The notes under the pieces were generated by a model. The model made no database searches. It saw nothing but the letters and a program-made list of their open reading frames with translations, and had not been told where the DNA came from. Shown one piece after another: positions 51,092-60,033 of a stretch of DNA of 64,000 bases. Where the stretch lies: positions 1,302,001-1,366,000 of the forward strand of contig JAYQSP010000011.1 in assembly GCA_038146925.1 (NCBI GenBank), written 5' to 3'. The stretch's first letter is position 1, and every line of letters starts with the position of its first letter. The position numbers were made by a program, and so were the translations under genes. Origin of the DNA: UBA830 sp038146925. Lineage in GTDB: Bacteria > Pseudomonadota > Alphaproteobacteria > MPNO01 > UBA830.

Positions 51092-53947
51092 TCAGGCGGA
51101 TTTCTTCGATTTCCGGACCGGTTCGTCCAGATAGGGGGCCAGAAACTGCCCGGTGTGGCTTTCCGCAACCTTCGCCACATCCTCCGGCGTGCCGGCGGCA
51201 ACGATCTCACCCCCGCCATTGCCGCCCTCGGGCCCTAGATCGACGATCCAGTCGGCGGTTTTGATCACGTCGAGATTGTGTTCGATCACGATCACCGTGT
51301 TACCCTGGTCGACCAGAGCCTGGAGGACTTCCAGCAGCTTGCGGATATCGTCGAAGTGAAGGCCGGTCGTCGGTTCGTCGAGTATGTAAACCGTCTTGCC
51401 GGTGGCGCGGCGCGACAGTTCCTTCGACAGTTTGACGCGCTGTGCTTCACCGCCCGACAGGGTCGTCGCGGACTGGCCGATCTTGATATAGCCAAGCCCC
51501 ACCATATCGAGCATTTCCAGCTTGTCGCGGATCGACGGCACGGCGGAAAAGAATTCAACGCCCTCCTCGACGGTCATATCAAGAACATCCGCTATCGATT
51601 TGTTTCTGAACAATACCTCCAGGGTTTCGCGATTGTAGCGCTTGCCCTTGCAGACATCGCACTGGACATAGACATCGGCGAGAAAATGCATCTCGATCTT
51701 GATGACGCCGTCGCCCTGGCAGGCTTCGCAGCGTCCGCCCTTCACGTTGAAGGAAAAGCGTCCGGGCTTGTAGCCGCGTGCCTTGGATTCAGGCAGTCCG
51801 GCAAACCAGTCCCGGATAGGTGTGAAGGCACCGGTATAGGTGGCAGGATTCGAGCGCGGCGTGCGCCCGATCGGGGACTGGTCGATGTCGACGACCTTGT
51901 CCACGAACTCGAGCCCCTTGATGTCCTTGTGATCGCCCGGAATGACCCGGGAGTTGTTGATCCGACGCGCCATAGCCTTATAGAGGGTTTCGATGATCAG
52001 GCTGGATTTGCCGCCGCCGGACACGCCGGTCACGCAGGTCAGCACGCCGAGCGGAATGTCGACGGACACGTTCTTGAGGTTGTTGGCGGTTGCCCCGACG
52101 ACTTTCAACGCTCGCTTCTTCGGCAGTTTACGCCGTTCGGACGGCACTTCGATTTCCAGGTCGCCACGCAGATACTTTGCGGTCAGGCTCTTCTTCGACC
52201 GCATCACGGCAGCCGGCTTGCCGGACGCCACGATATTGCCGCCATGGACACCCGCGCCGACCCCGAGGTCGATCAGGTAATCGGCGCTGCGGATCGCTTC
52301 CTCGTCGTGCTCGACGACGATCACCGTGTTACCGATATTCCGAAGGTGGCGCAGGGTTTCCAGCAGGCGCGCGTTGTCGCGCTGATGCAGGCCGATGGAC
52401 GGTTCGTCGAGTACATAAAGCACACCCGTCAGCCCCGATCCGATCTGCGAGGCTAGTCTGATGCGCTGGCTTTCGCCGCCCGACAGCGTGCCGGACGTGC
52501 GCGACAGGGTCAGGTAGTCGAGGCCGACATTGTTCAGAAAGCCGAGACGTTCGTTGATTTCCTTCAGGATGCCGGTCGCGATTTCGTTCTGCTTGTCGGT
52601 CAGCGTTTTCGCCAGTCCGGCAAACCACTCGCCGGCACCGCCGATGGAATAGTCGGTGACCTCGCTGATATGCTTGCCGTCGATCCTGACCGCCAGCGCT
52701 TCCGGTTTCAGCCGGGCGCCGTTGCAGACTTCGCATTTCGACACCGCCTGGTACTTGCCGAGTTCTTCCCGCGTCCAGTTGGAATCGGTTTCCCGGAACC
52801 GGCGTTCCATGTTCGGCACAACGCCTTCGAACGGGCGGTCGATGGTATAGGACCGCTTGTCGTCGGCGTAGATCATTTTGACCGACTTGTCGCCGGAACC
52901 GTGCAGGATGATGTCCTGGGCTTTTTTCGGCAGATCCCCGAAAGGCGTATTGGTCGAAAACTTGAACGCCCGGGCGAGCGAATCCAGCGTCTGGTCGTAG
53001 TAGCTGGACGAAGAATTGGACCACGGCGCGATCGCGCCATCTTTCAGCGATTTTTCCGGATCGGGGACGACCAGCGCCGGGTCGAAATACATCTTCGTGC
53101 CCAGCCCGTCGCAGGCCGGGCAGGCGCCGTGAGGGTTGTTGAACGAAAACAGCCGGGGTTCGATTTCGTCTATGGTGAAACCGGATACGGGGCAGGCGAA
53201 CTTCGCTGAGAACATCGTGCGATCGCCGTTATCCGCATTTTCGGCAACGGCGAGGCCTTCGGTCAGGCCGAGCGCAGTTTCCAGCGAATCGGCGACACGG
53301 TTGCCCATGTCGGGCCGCACCACGATACGGTCGACCACAACCTCGATATCGTGTTTGAAGTTCTTGTCGAGCGCCGGGGCATCCTCGATATCGTACATTT
53401 CGCCGTCGACCCGGATCCGGGTGAAGCCTTTTTTCTGCAGTTCCGCGAATTCCTTGCGGTATTCGCCCTTACGGCCGCGGACGATGGGGGCCAGCAGGAA
53501 CAGCCGGGTACCTTCGTCCATGGCTTCGATCCGGTCGACCATCTGGGACACGGTCTGACTCTCAATCGGCAGGCCGGTCGCGGGCGAGTAAGGAATGCCG
53601 ACCCGGGCGAAAAGCAGGCGCATGTAGTCGTAAATTTCGGTGACGGTTCCGACAGTCGAGCGCGGATTACGCGACGTGGTCTTCTGTTCGATGGAAATCG
53701 CGGGCGACAGCCCTTCGATGGAGTCCACGTCGGGTTTCTCCATCAGTTCCAGGAACTGGCGCGCATAGGCAGACAGGCTCTCGACGTAGCGGCGCTGACC
53801 TTCCGCGTAAATCGTGTCGAAGGCGAGCGTTGACTTACCCGACCCGGAAAGACCGGTAACGACGACGAGCGAATCCCGAGGGATGTCGACGTCGACGTTC
53901 TGGAGATTATGTTCGCGGGCGCCGCGAACGACGATCTTTGATTGCAT
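51092..53947 (-). CDS. uvrA: Excinuclease ABC subunit A
   Basis: A 951-residue tandem ABC ATPase that finds bulky DNA lesions and loads UvrB. Walker A motifs are VTGLSGSGKSTLAFD (residue about 32) and CVTGVSGGGKSSLI; both signatures LSGGESQRIRLA and LSGGEAQRVKLSKEL are present. Zinc-finger cysteines (CPACDGLG and KCEVCNGARL; CEACQGDG and CDVCKGKRY) are complete. The C-terminus is basic (VRKSKKSA). Divergent from the 2-hydroxyacid dehydrogenase with 109 bp between starts; I found no obvious alphaproteobacterial SOS box (GTTC-N7-GTTC). Confidence 0.98.
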   Translation of the reverse strand: MQSKIVVRGAREHNLQNVDVDIPRDSLVVVTGLSGSGKSTLAFDTIYAEGQRRYVESLSAYARQFLELMEKPDVDSIEGLSPAISIEQKTTSRNPRSTVGTVTEIYDYMRLLFARVGIPYSPATGLPIESQTVSQMVDRIEAMDEGTRLFLLAPIVRGRKGEYRKEFAELQKKGFTRIRVDGEMYDIEDAPALDKNFKHDIEVVVDRIVVRPDMGNRVADSLETALGLTEGLAVAENADNGDRTMFSAKFACPVSGFTIDEIEPRLFSFNNPHGACPACDGLGTKMYFDPALVVPDPEKSLKDGAIAPWSNSSSSYYDQTLDSLARAFKFSTNTPFGDLPKKAQDIILHGSGDKSVKMIYADDKRSYTIDRPFEGVVPNMERRFRETDSNWTREELGKYQAVSKCEVCNGARLKPEALAVRIDGKHISEVTDYSIGGAGEWFAGLAKTLTDKQNEIATGILKEINERLGFLNNVGLDYLTLSRTSGTLSGGESQRIRLASQIGSGLTGVLYVLDEPSIGLHQRDNARLLETLRHLRNIGNTVIVVEHDEEAIRSADYLIDLGVGAGVHGGNIVASGKPAAVMRSKKSLTAKYLRGDLEIEVPSERRKLPKKRALKVVGATANNLKNVSVDIPLGVLTCVTGVSGGGKSSLIIETLYKAMARRINNSRVIPGDHKDIKGLEFVDKVVDIDQSPIGRTPRSNPATYTGAFTPIRDWFAGLPESKARGYKPGRFSFNVKGGRCEACQGDGVIKIEMHFLADVYVQCDVCKGKRYNRETLEVLFRNKSIADVLDMTVEEGVEFFSAVPSIRDKLEMLDMVGLGYIKIGQSATTLSGGEAQRVKLSKELSRRATGKTVYILDEPTTGLHFDDIRKLLEVLQALVDQGNTVIVIEHNLDVIKTADWIVDLGPEGGNGGGEIVAAGTPEDVAKVAESHTGQFLAPYLDEPVRKSKKSA

Positions 53948-54056
53948 CGGTTGGGTTTACGGCCAATAAAGCTGTCTGGATGACGGTGATAATAGGGCGC
54001 TGCGGGGGCCATTGCGACCCGATAAGGCCCGATACGGACAGAGAGGTGTGGATCAA

Positions 54057-55031
54057 ATGAAAAAACTGGCAATTTTGGACGATTACCAGAACGTGGCGAT
54101 GGACATGGCCGACTGGACCCCGCTGGAAGGGGACGTCGAGATCGTCGTTTTCAACGATCATTTGTCGGACGAAGATGATGTTGCCGCCAGGCTGGCCGAC
54201 TTCGAAATCGTCATGCTGATGCGCGAACGCACGCCCTTTCCGCGCTCGCTGATCGAAAAACTGCCCAGACTGGAGCACATCGTCAGCAGCGGCATGCGGA
54301 ACCTGTCGATCGATATCGATGCGGCCACCGAGAAAGGCGTTGTGTGCACGGGCACCCCGTCGCTCGGTTATCCCACCGCCGAACTGACCTGGGGGCTGAT
54401 CCACGCCCTGGCGCGGAACGTGGCGCTGGAAGACCGCGAAACCCGGGCGGGAGCCTGGCAAAAGACCGTCGGCATCGGATTGCGGGACAAGGTGCTGGGG
54501 ATCATGGGGCTGGGGCGGATCGGAACCGATGTCGCCCGGGTCGGCATTGCCACAGGCATGCAGGTGATCGCCTGGTCCGAAAATCTGACACAGGATCGGT
54601 GCGACGAGGTCGGCGCGCGTCTGGTGTCGAAGGAGGAACTGCTCGAACAGTCGGATTTCCTGACTATTCATCTGTTGCTCAGCGATCGCACGCGGAGGCT
54701 GCTGCAGGCTGGCGATCTCGCCCGGATGAAACCGGGCGCCTATCTAATCAACACGTCGCGCGGGCCGATCGTCGACGAAGGGGCACTGATTGATGCGTTG
54801 CGGAACGAACGCATCGCGGGTGCGGGGCTGGATGTATTCGACGTCGAACCGCTGCCGGACGATCATCCGCTGCGCGGCATGCCGAACACGGTGATCATTC
54901 CGCATCTCGGCTACGTCACTGTCGAAAACTACCGGAACTGGTACGGCGGGACGGTAGAGAACGTTCGGTCCTGGCTCGACGGCAAGACCATTAACCAGAT
55001 GGCGGGACGCAATCCGACCACGCCGGGTTGA
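54057..55031 (+). CDS. D-isomer-specific 2-hydroxyacid dehydrogenase
   Basis: A 324-residue NAD(P)-dependent dehydrogenase. The nucleotide loop GLGRIGTDVARVGIATGM, the LINTSRGPIVDEGALIDAL strand with its Arg, and GAGLDVFDVEPLP then HPLRGMPNTVIIPHLGY with the catalytic His are all present. Relatives include phosphoglycerate and hydroxypyruvate dehydrogenases; the N-terminal domain (LAILDDYQNVAMDMADW) is the type often annotated as D-2-hydroxyacid dehydrogenase of unknown substrate. ATG at 54057 follows GAGAGGTG. Confidence 0.9.
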   Translation: MKKLAILDDYQNVAMDMADWTPLEGDVEIVVFNDHLSDEDDVAARLADFEIVMLMRERTPFPRSLIEKLPRLEHIVSSGMRNLSIDIDAATEKGVVCTGTPSLGYPTAELTWGLIHALARNVALEDRETRAGAWQKTVGIGLRDKVLGIMGLGRIGTDVARVGIATGMQVIAWSENLTQDRCDEVGARLVSKEELLEQSDFLTIHLLLSDRTRRLLQAGDLARMKPGAYLINTSRGPIVDEGALIDALRNERIAGAGLDVFDVEPLPDDHPLRGMPNTVIIPHLGYVTVENYRNWYGGTVENVRSWLDGKTINQMAGRNPTTPG

Positions 55032-55066
55032 GGTCGCGGATTAATCTTCCATTCACCCTGTTCCGC

Positions 55067-55208
55067 AACCGGCTGTTAAGACAAAAGCCGGATAGTCTTC
55101 GTATCGATCGAAGCCCTGTCCGGCGCAACGGGATACCGGAGTAGGCGTACCAAGTCCGGGCAGGCGGCTTTTCGGTCCAAACTACCGGAGTGCCAAAGCA
55201 GTCCGGTT
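55067..55208 (+). ncRNA. Candidate structured RNA between the dehydrogenase and ssb
   Basis: About 140 nt that can fold into a closed structure: a closing helix AACCGGCT (55067..55074) with AGTCCGGTT (55200..55208, one bulge), a 13-bp helix AAGCC-CTGTCCGG (55111..55123) with CCGGGCAG-GC-GGCTT (55156..55170, two-base bulge), a short hairpin CGGT/ACCG (55173..55187) and an alternative pairing CCGGCT/AGCCGG (55069..55091). TACCGGAGT occurs twice (55134.. and 55183..). A T-tailed hairpin follows directly. It does not match any riboswitch, SRP, tmRNA or 6S pattern I can recall. It may be a 3'-UTR or independent sRNA, or the leader of ssb. Confidence 0.45.
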
Positions 55209-55214
55209 CACAGG

Positions 55215-55245
55215 CGGCGTCCCTGAGGGGACGCCGTTTTGTTTG
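55215..55245 (+). terminator. Intrinsic terminator after the candidate RNA
   Basis: CGGCGTCCC (55215..55223) pairs perfectly with GGGACGCCG (55228..55236) around TGAG and is followed by TTTTGTTTGTT. It ends transcription from the dehydrogenase or the candidate RNA 125 bp before ssb. Confidence 0.88.
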
Positions 55246-55370
55246 TTGTCCACCGGTTTTCGAAACAGATTCTCTATTCGCCGTGGCACAGCGCGGGCAG
55301 CTTGGTATGATGAGGTTCAACGAACGTGGCGCCGGATACGGTGCCCGACAGCGGGACACGGGAGCAAGGC

Positions 55371-55868
55371 ATGGCTGGCAGCGTAAACAAGGTGATTTTG
55401 ATCGGAAACCTGGGACGGGATCCGGAAATCCGTCACACCAACGACGGGCGCCCCATCGCCAATCTGTCGGTCGCGACGTCGGAGCAATGGCGCGATCGAA
55501 ATACGGGTGAGAGGCGAGAAAAAACCGAGTGGCACCGTGTGGTGATATTCGATGAAAAGATCTGCGAGGTCGCGCAGAAATATCTGAAGAAGGGTTCTAC
55601 TGTTTACCTGGAAGGGTCGCTGCAGACGCGGAAGTGGACGGACCAGCAGGGCGTCGAGAAATACACTACGGAAGTAGTGCTGCAGCGGTTCAGCGGAAAA
55701 ATGACGATGCTCGGTTCCCGTGGCGGCGGAGGCGGCGGCGGTGACTACGGCGGCGGCGACTTTGGGGACAGCGGGGGCGGCGGTGATTACGGCGACCCCG
55801 GCGGTTCCATGGGGGGCGGCGGTCCGGCACCCGGCGGCGGAGATCTGGACGACGAGATTCCGTTTTAG
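55371..55868 (+). CDS. ssb: Single-stranded DNA-binding protein
   Basis: A 165-residue SSB: OB-fold (SVNKVILIGNLGRDPEIRHT to about residue 110, with WRDRNTGERREKTEWHRVV), a Gly/Asp-rich flexible linker and the acidic tail ending DDEIPF, which recruits repair and replication partners. ATG at 55371 is preceded by GGGAGCAAGGC. It stands close to uvrA, as in many proteobacteria, although the dehydrogenase and RNA intervene. Confidence 0.97.
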   Translation: MAGSVNKVILIGNLGRDPEIRHTNDGRPIANLSVATSEQWRDRNTGERREKTEWHRVVIFDEKICEVAQKYLKKGSTVYLEGSLQTRKWTDQQGVEKYTTEVVLQRFSGKMTMLGSRGGGGGGGDYGGGDFGDSGGGGDYGDPGGSMGGGGPAPGGGDLDDEIPF

Positions 55869-55877
55869 CCTTCCGGC

Positions 55878-56090
55878 ATGAGTCTCCTGCGACGGGCGCT
55901 TTTCATGGCCGCGAAGCGGGCGGTTGCCGATCCGAGGGTTCAGGCCAAAGCCCGGCAGGTTCTGCGCGAGAAAGTCGTGCCGCGGGCACAGGAAATCGGC
56001 CGCCGGGCGGGTCCGGAACTGGAGAAAGCGCATCGGCGCATGAAGAATGCCGCACGCGATCTGGAACAAAAGCTATCTGAGCGGAAATAG
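55878..56090 (+). CDS. 70-residue basic helical protein after ssb
   Basis: A small, very basic protein (MSLLRRALFMAAKRAVADPR, then regularly spaced Arg/Lys and Ala through AARDLEQKLSERK). It is predicted as one or two long amphipathic helices and has no membrane segment. Starts 10 bp after the ssb stop, so cotranscription is likely. No family recognised; alphaproteobacterial small basic proteins of this sort can bind nucleic acid, but that is only a guess. Confidence 0.55.
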   Translation: MSLLRRALFMAAKRAVADPRVQAKARQVLREKVVPRAQEIGRRAGPELEKAHRRMKNAARDLEQKLSERK

Positions 56091-56268
56091 CGCGACTGAG
56101 GCTGGCTGAAGAACCTTTTCGCCGAATCATTTCTGCCTGTTTTTCAAATATTTAGCCCCGCTACGGGGAAGCCGGTTTCTTGTCCGAATCGCTGTAAACG
56201 GGTAAAATTGAGGGAATGGAAAAGTCCCTTCGGCGCGTCGCTGAAGAAACCCTGAAAGACCGTATTTT

Positions 56269-59099
56269 TTGGCCGAAGAACCCGTCCCGCCGCCGCCTTT
56301 CGAAGATGATATCGAACATGTTTCGATAGAAGACGAAATGCGCAAGTCGTATCTCGATTACGCGATGAGCGTGATCGTGAGCCGCGCGCTGCCGGACGTC
56401 CGGGACGGCCTCAAACCCGTTCATCGCCGCATCCTGCATGTGATGAACGAGAGCAATTACGACTGGAACCGTCCGTACCGCAAATCGGCCCGCGTCGTCG
56501 GCGACGTCATGGGTCAGTATCATCCTCACGGGGACCAGGCGATCTACGACGCCATGGTACGTATGGCGCAGGATTTCTCCATGCGCCTGCCGCTGATCGA
56601 CGGGCAGGGTAATTTCGGTTCCATGGATGGCGATCCGCCGGCGGCGATGCGTTATACCGAAGCCCGGCTGGAACGCGTTGCACGCGAACTGCTGGACGAT
56701 ATCGACAAGGAAACCGTCGACTTCCAGCCCAACTACGATGAAACCACCAAGGAACCGACGGTTCTGCCGGCGAAGTTCCCCAACATGCTGGTCAATGGCG
56801 GCGGCGGCATATCGTCGTCGGCATGGCAACAAACATTCCGCCCCACAATCTGGGCGAGGTGATCGACGCCTGCTGTGCGCTGATCGACAATCCGGACCTG
56901 ACCATTGCAGAACTGATGGAAGTCATTCCGGGCCCCGATTTCCCCACCGGCGGGATCATCGTAGGACGACAGGGGCTGACATCGGCGTTCGAGGACGGGC
57001 GCGGTCGGTCGTCATGCGCGGCCGCGCGACGATCGATGAGATCCGCAAGGACCGCGAAGCGATCATCGTCACCGAGATCCCGTACCAGGTGAACAAGGCG
57101 CGGATGATCGAGCGCATCGCCGAGATGGTGCGCGACAAGAAGATCGAGGGCATTTCGGACCTGCGCGACGAATCCGACCGCGAAGGCGTCCGCGTCGTCA
57201 TCGAGATCAAGCGCGATGCGGTCGCCGAGATCGTGCTCAACCAGCTCTACCGCTACTCGCCGCTGCAGACGAGCTTCGGCGTCAACATGCTGGCGCTCAC
57301 GGGCGGCAAGCCGCAGCAGCTCGACCTCAAGCAGATCCTCGAGGCGTTTATCGAGTTCCGCGAGATGTCATCCGCCGGCGGACCGAGTTCGATCTCAACA
57401 AGGCGCGAGACCGCGCCCACGTGCTGGTCGGCCTCGCCATCGCGGTCGCCAATATCGACGAGGTCATCGCGCTCATCCGCCGGAGCGAAGGACCCGGTCG
57501 AGGCGCGGATCGGCTGATGGAACGCGACTGGGCGGCGGAGGATGTCGAGTCGCTGATCGCGAACTGATCGACGATCCCAATCACAAGGTGATCGAAGGCC
57601 GCTACGCCTCTCGGAGGCGCAGGCCCGCGCTATCCTCGAATCTGCGTTTGCAGCGCCTGACCGGTCTGGAGCAGGAAAAAATCGCCGAGGAACTGAGCGG
57701 ACTGGAGACCGAAATCGAGAATTTTCTCGAGATCCTCCGGTCCCGCGAGCGCATTCGGTCGATCATGCGTGACGAGATGCTGGCGGTGAAGGAACAGTTT
57801 GCAACGCCGCGCCGCACGACGATCGAGGAATCCGAACTAGAAACCGATATCGAGGACCTGATCCAGCGCGAAGATATGGTCGTGACTGTCAGCCATGCGG
57901 GCTATATCAAACGGGTCGCGCTTTCTAGCTATCGCGCGCAAAGACGGGGCGGCAAGGGGCGGTCGGGGATGAGCACGCGCGACGAGGATTTCGTCAGCAA
58001 CGTGTTCGTCTGCAACACCCATACCCCGGTGCTGTTCTTCTCGTCGCGCGGCATCGTCTACCGCCTCAAGGTCTATCGCCTGCCGGAAGGCAATCCGCAG
58101 GCCCGCGGCAAGGCGCTGATCAACCTGCTGCCGCTGGAGGAGGGCGAGACGATCACAACCGTCATGCCCATGCCCGAAGACGAAGAAAGCTGGGGCGATC
58201 TTTTCATTCTGTTCGCGACCGCTTCCGGCGGCGTACGGCGCAACCGGCTGTCCGATTTCACGAATATCATGGCCAACGGCAAGATCGCGATGAAACTGGA
58301 CGAGGGCGATCAGCTGATCGGCGTCCGGACCTGCACCGAGGATCAGGATATTCTGCTGGCGGCCGACAGCGGCAAGAGCATCCGCTTCCCGGTGACGGAT
58401 GTCCGCGTGTTCTCCGGGCGGACTTCGACCGGTGTTCGCGGTATCCGTCTGGCGGATGGGCAAAAGATCGTGTCCATGACGACGCTCAACCATATCGAGC
58501 TCGAAACGGATGTCCGGGACTCTTATTTGCGTATGTCGAAAGCCCGGCGGCGTCAGGAAGGCGACGACGAGGAAAATAGTGTTGACGAGACTGCTGAAAG
58601 CGAAACGGAAGGCAGTAGCCATGTGACGTTGAGCGAAGAAGAGTTCTCGAGGCTTGCCGACACCGAGGAATTCATTCTGTCCGTCACGGAAAACGGATAC
58701 GGAAAGCGGACGTCCGCATACGAATACCGCATCACCAAGCGCGGAGGACAGGGGGTGGTCAATATCACCACCGAAGGGCGGAACGGCCCAGTGGTGGCAT
58801 CCTTCCCCGTCGAAGACAGCGATCAGATCATGCTTGTCACCAACGGCGGCAAGATTATCCGCAGCCCGGTGGCCGACATCCGCATTGCCGGCCGGTCGAC
58901 GCAGGGCGTGACGCTTTTCGACACCGCGGAAGACGAACAAGTCGTCTCGGTCGCACATCTGAAAGAGACTGATGACGAGGAAGATCATCCCGAAGGCGAG
59001 GATGCGGGGGAACCGATCGAAGGCGGGGAGAGCCCAGCGGCGGTCGGGGCCGACGACGACGCCGTCGGCGAAGTGGACGATGCTGCCGGAGACGCGTAA
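56269..59099 (+). CDS. gyrA: DNA gyrase subunit A, broken by a cluster of indels at 56.81-57.64 kb
   Basis: A full-length GyrA (about 940 residues if repaired) that cuts and rejoins DNA to supercoil it. The 5' part is clean to about 56,815 and contains the catalytic Tyr in AAMRYTEARL; the 3' part is clean from about 57,640, with the beta-pinwheel repeats (GGKGRSGMSTRDEDF holds the GyrA box variant) and an acidic tail. Between them the protein is still readable (MATNIPPHNLGEVIDAC; VVMRGRATIDEIRKDREAII; NKARDRAHVLVGLAIAVAN) but spread over all three frames by roughly eight single-base indels. As gyrA is essential, sequence error or a patched consensus is more likely than a pseudogene. Start TTG at 56269. 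At the quinolone position the codon is Gln (56536..56538). Confidence 0.9.
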
Positions 59100-59134
59100 A
59101 AAGCCCTGACACCGAGACACGACGGACGGGGACA

Positions 59135-59638
59135 ATGGCGTCAGAAAAAATCGGAATTTATCCGGGGACTTTCGATCCCATCACCAACGGACATGCAGAC
59201 ATCATCGGCCGGGCGGCGCGTCTGCTCGACAAGCTGGTGGTCGGCGTGGCGATCAATCCCGGAAAGGGGCCGATCTTCACCATCGACGAACGGGTCGAAC
59301 TGGTCCGCGAGGAGATCAAATATCTGGGAAACGCCGCAGACGACAGGATCGAAGTGCGTCCGTTTGCCGGGCTTCTGATCGATTTTGCCCGCGACGTCGA
59401 TGCCACCGTCATCATCCGTGGATTGCGCGCGGTGTCTGATTTCGACTACGAATTCCAGATGGCCAGCATGAACGCGAAAATGGCCGAAGACATCGAAACC
59501 GTCTGCCTAATGGCGTCCGATAAGTATCATTTCATTGCGTCAAGTCTGGTGAAGGAGATCGCAAGGCTCGACGGCGACATTACGCAATTCGTGTCGCCCC
59601 GCGTTGCGGAGCGCCTGAAGGAACGGCTTCACGGTTAA
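59135..59638 (+). CDS. coaD: Phosphopantetheine adenylyltransferase
   Basis: A 167-residue nucleotidyltransferase of CoA synthesis that joins phosphopantetheine and ATP. The HxGH-class motif is GTFDPITNGHADII near residue 10, and VSDFDYEFQMASMN and SSLVKEIARLDGDITQFVSP complete the family pattern. Follows gyrA by 35 bp, the standard alphaproteobacterial order. It is the last clean gene of the window. Confidence 0.97.
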   Translation: MASEKIGIYPGTFDPITNGHADIIGRAARLLDKLVVGVAINPGKGPIFTIDERVELVREEIKYLGNAADDRIEVRPFAGLLIDFARDVDATVIIRGLRAVSDFDYEFQMASMNAKMAEDIETVCLMASDKYHFIASSLVKEIARLDGDITQFVSPRVAERLKERLHG

Positions 59639-59664
59639 AACTGGTTGAAGTCAAAAGGATTCTA

Positions 59665-59693
59665 TTGACCGCGCATAGGCGGCTTCCTATGTT
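59665..59693 (+). promoter_or_regulatory. Sigma-70 promoter of the truncated tRNA
   Basis: TTGACC (59665..59670) and TATGTT (59688..59693) with a 17-bp spacer, about 26 bp upstream of the tRNA 5' end. This shows that a genuine tRNA gene started here. Confidence 0.7.
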
Positions 59694-59719
59694 GCTGGCG
59701 CTGCATTCTTGGTGATCAA

Positions 59720-59756
59720 GCGCCCATAGCTCAGGCGGTAGAGCAACTGACTTTGA
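59720..59756 (+). tRNA. 5' half of a tRNA, cut in the anticodon loop
   Basis: GCGCCCA acceptor strand, TA, D-arm GCTC-AGGCGGTA-GAGC, A26, anticodon stem ACTGA and loop CTTTGA are all in order, but the expected TCAGT, T-arm and TGGGCGC never follow; the sequence changes at 59757. The loop would read anticodon TTG, although the body looks more like a Lys or Arg tRNA, so identity is left open (a lost base is possible). The 3' half was not found in the next 4 kb. Confidence 0.75.
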
Positions 59757-59757
59757 G

Positions 59758-59956
59758 CAATACCCCGTCTGGGCCGCCAGTTGACCCGTTCGGCGAGTTT
59801 TTCACGGGAACCTGGACAACGTCCGCATCTATTCAGGAGCGCTGACGGCCGGGAAGATCGGCAGTGCCATCGCCGCAGGTGCCGGCTCCGGGCGCTGGCG
59901 TTTTCGGCCTCGGGCTTGCCGGTCTCGGTTACGCCGGACGCAAGCGCGCCGCCTGA
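59758..59956 (+). pseudogene. C-terminal fragment of a LamG-like PEP-CTERM protein, frameshifted
   Basis: Three frames read one protein tail: NTPSGPPVDPFGEFFTG, then NLDNVRIYSGALTAGKIG (typical end of a LamG/concanavalin-like domain), then VPAPGAGVFGLGLAGLGYAG followed by RKRAA and stop. The last piece is a complete PEP-CTERM sorting signal of the VPAPG type: motif, hydrophobic helix, basic tail. These proteins are cut and anchored by exosortase. Two single-base indels separate the frames. The N-terminal part is missing at the junction with the tRNA. Confidence 0.7.
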
Positions 59957-60033
59957 TCCTTGTCCGCACAGGATTTAGTAAGACGGCCTGCCTGGTCCGT
60001 AGCGCCCCTAGACCCTCGGGGGCGGAAGTGCGC

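Noticed and set aside
51230..53570. Long open frames on the plus strand opposite uvrA
   Set aside because: They are mirror frames of a highly conserved gene in GC-rich DNA, with no ribosome sites or recognisable domains.
53948..54056. LexA/SOS box in the uvrA promoter
   Set aside because: No GTTC-N7-GTTC or close variant was seen in the 109-bp gap on either strand.
55215..55236. 6S RNA or SRP RNA for the structured element upstream of ssb
   Set aside because: The conserved SRP loop (GGTCAGG..GGAAGCAGCC type) is absent, and 6S is normally linked to zapA/ygfA, neither of which is here.
59720..59760. Group I intron in the tRNA anticodon loop
   Set aside because: The 3' exon (TCAGT, T-arm, TGGGCGC) is not found downstream, and coding sequence for a LamG domain starts at once after the break.
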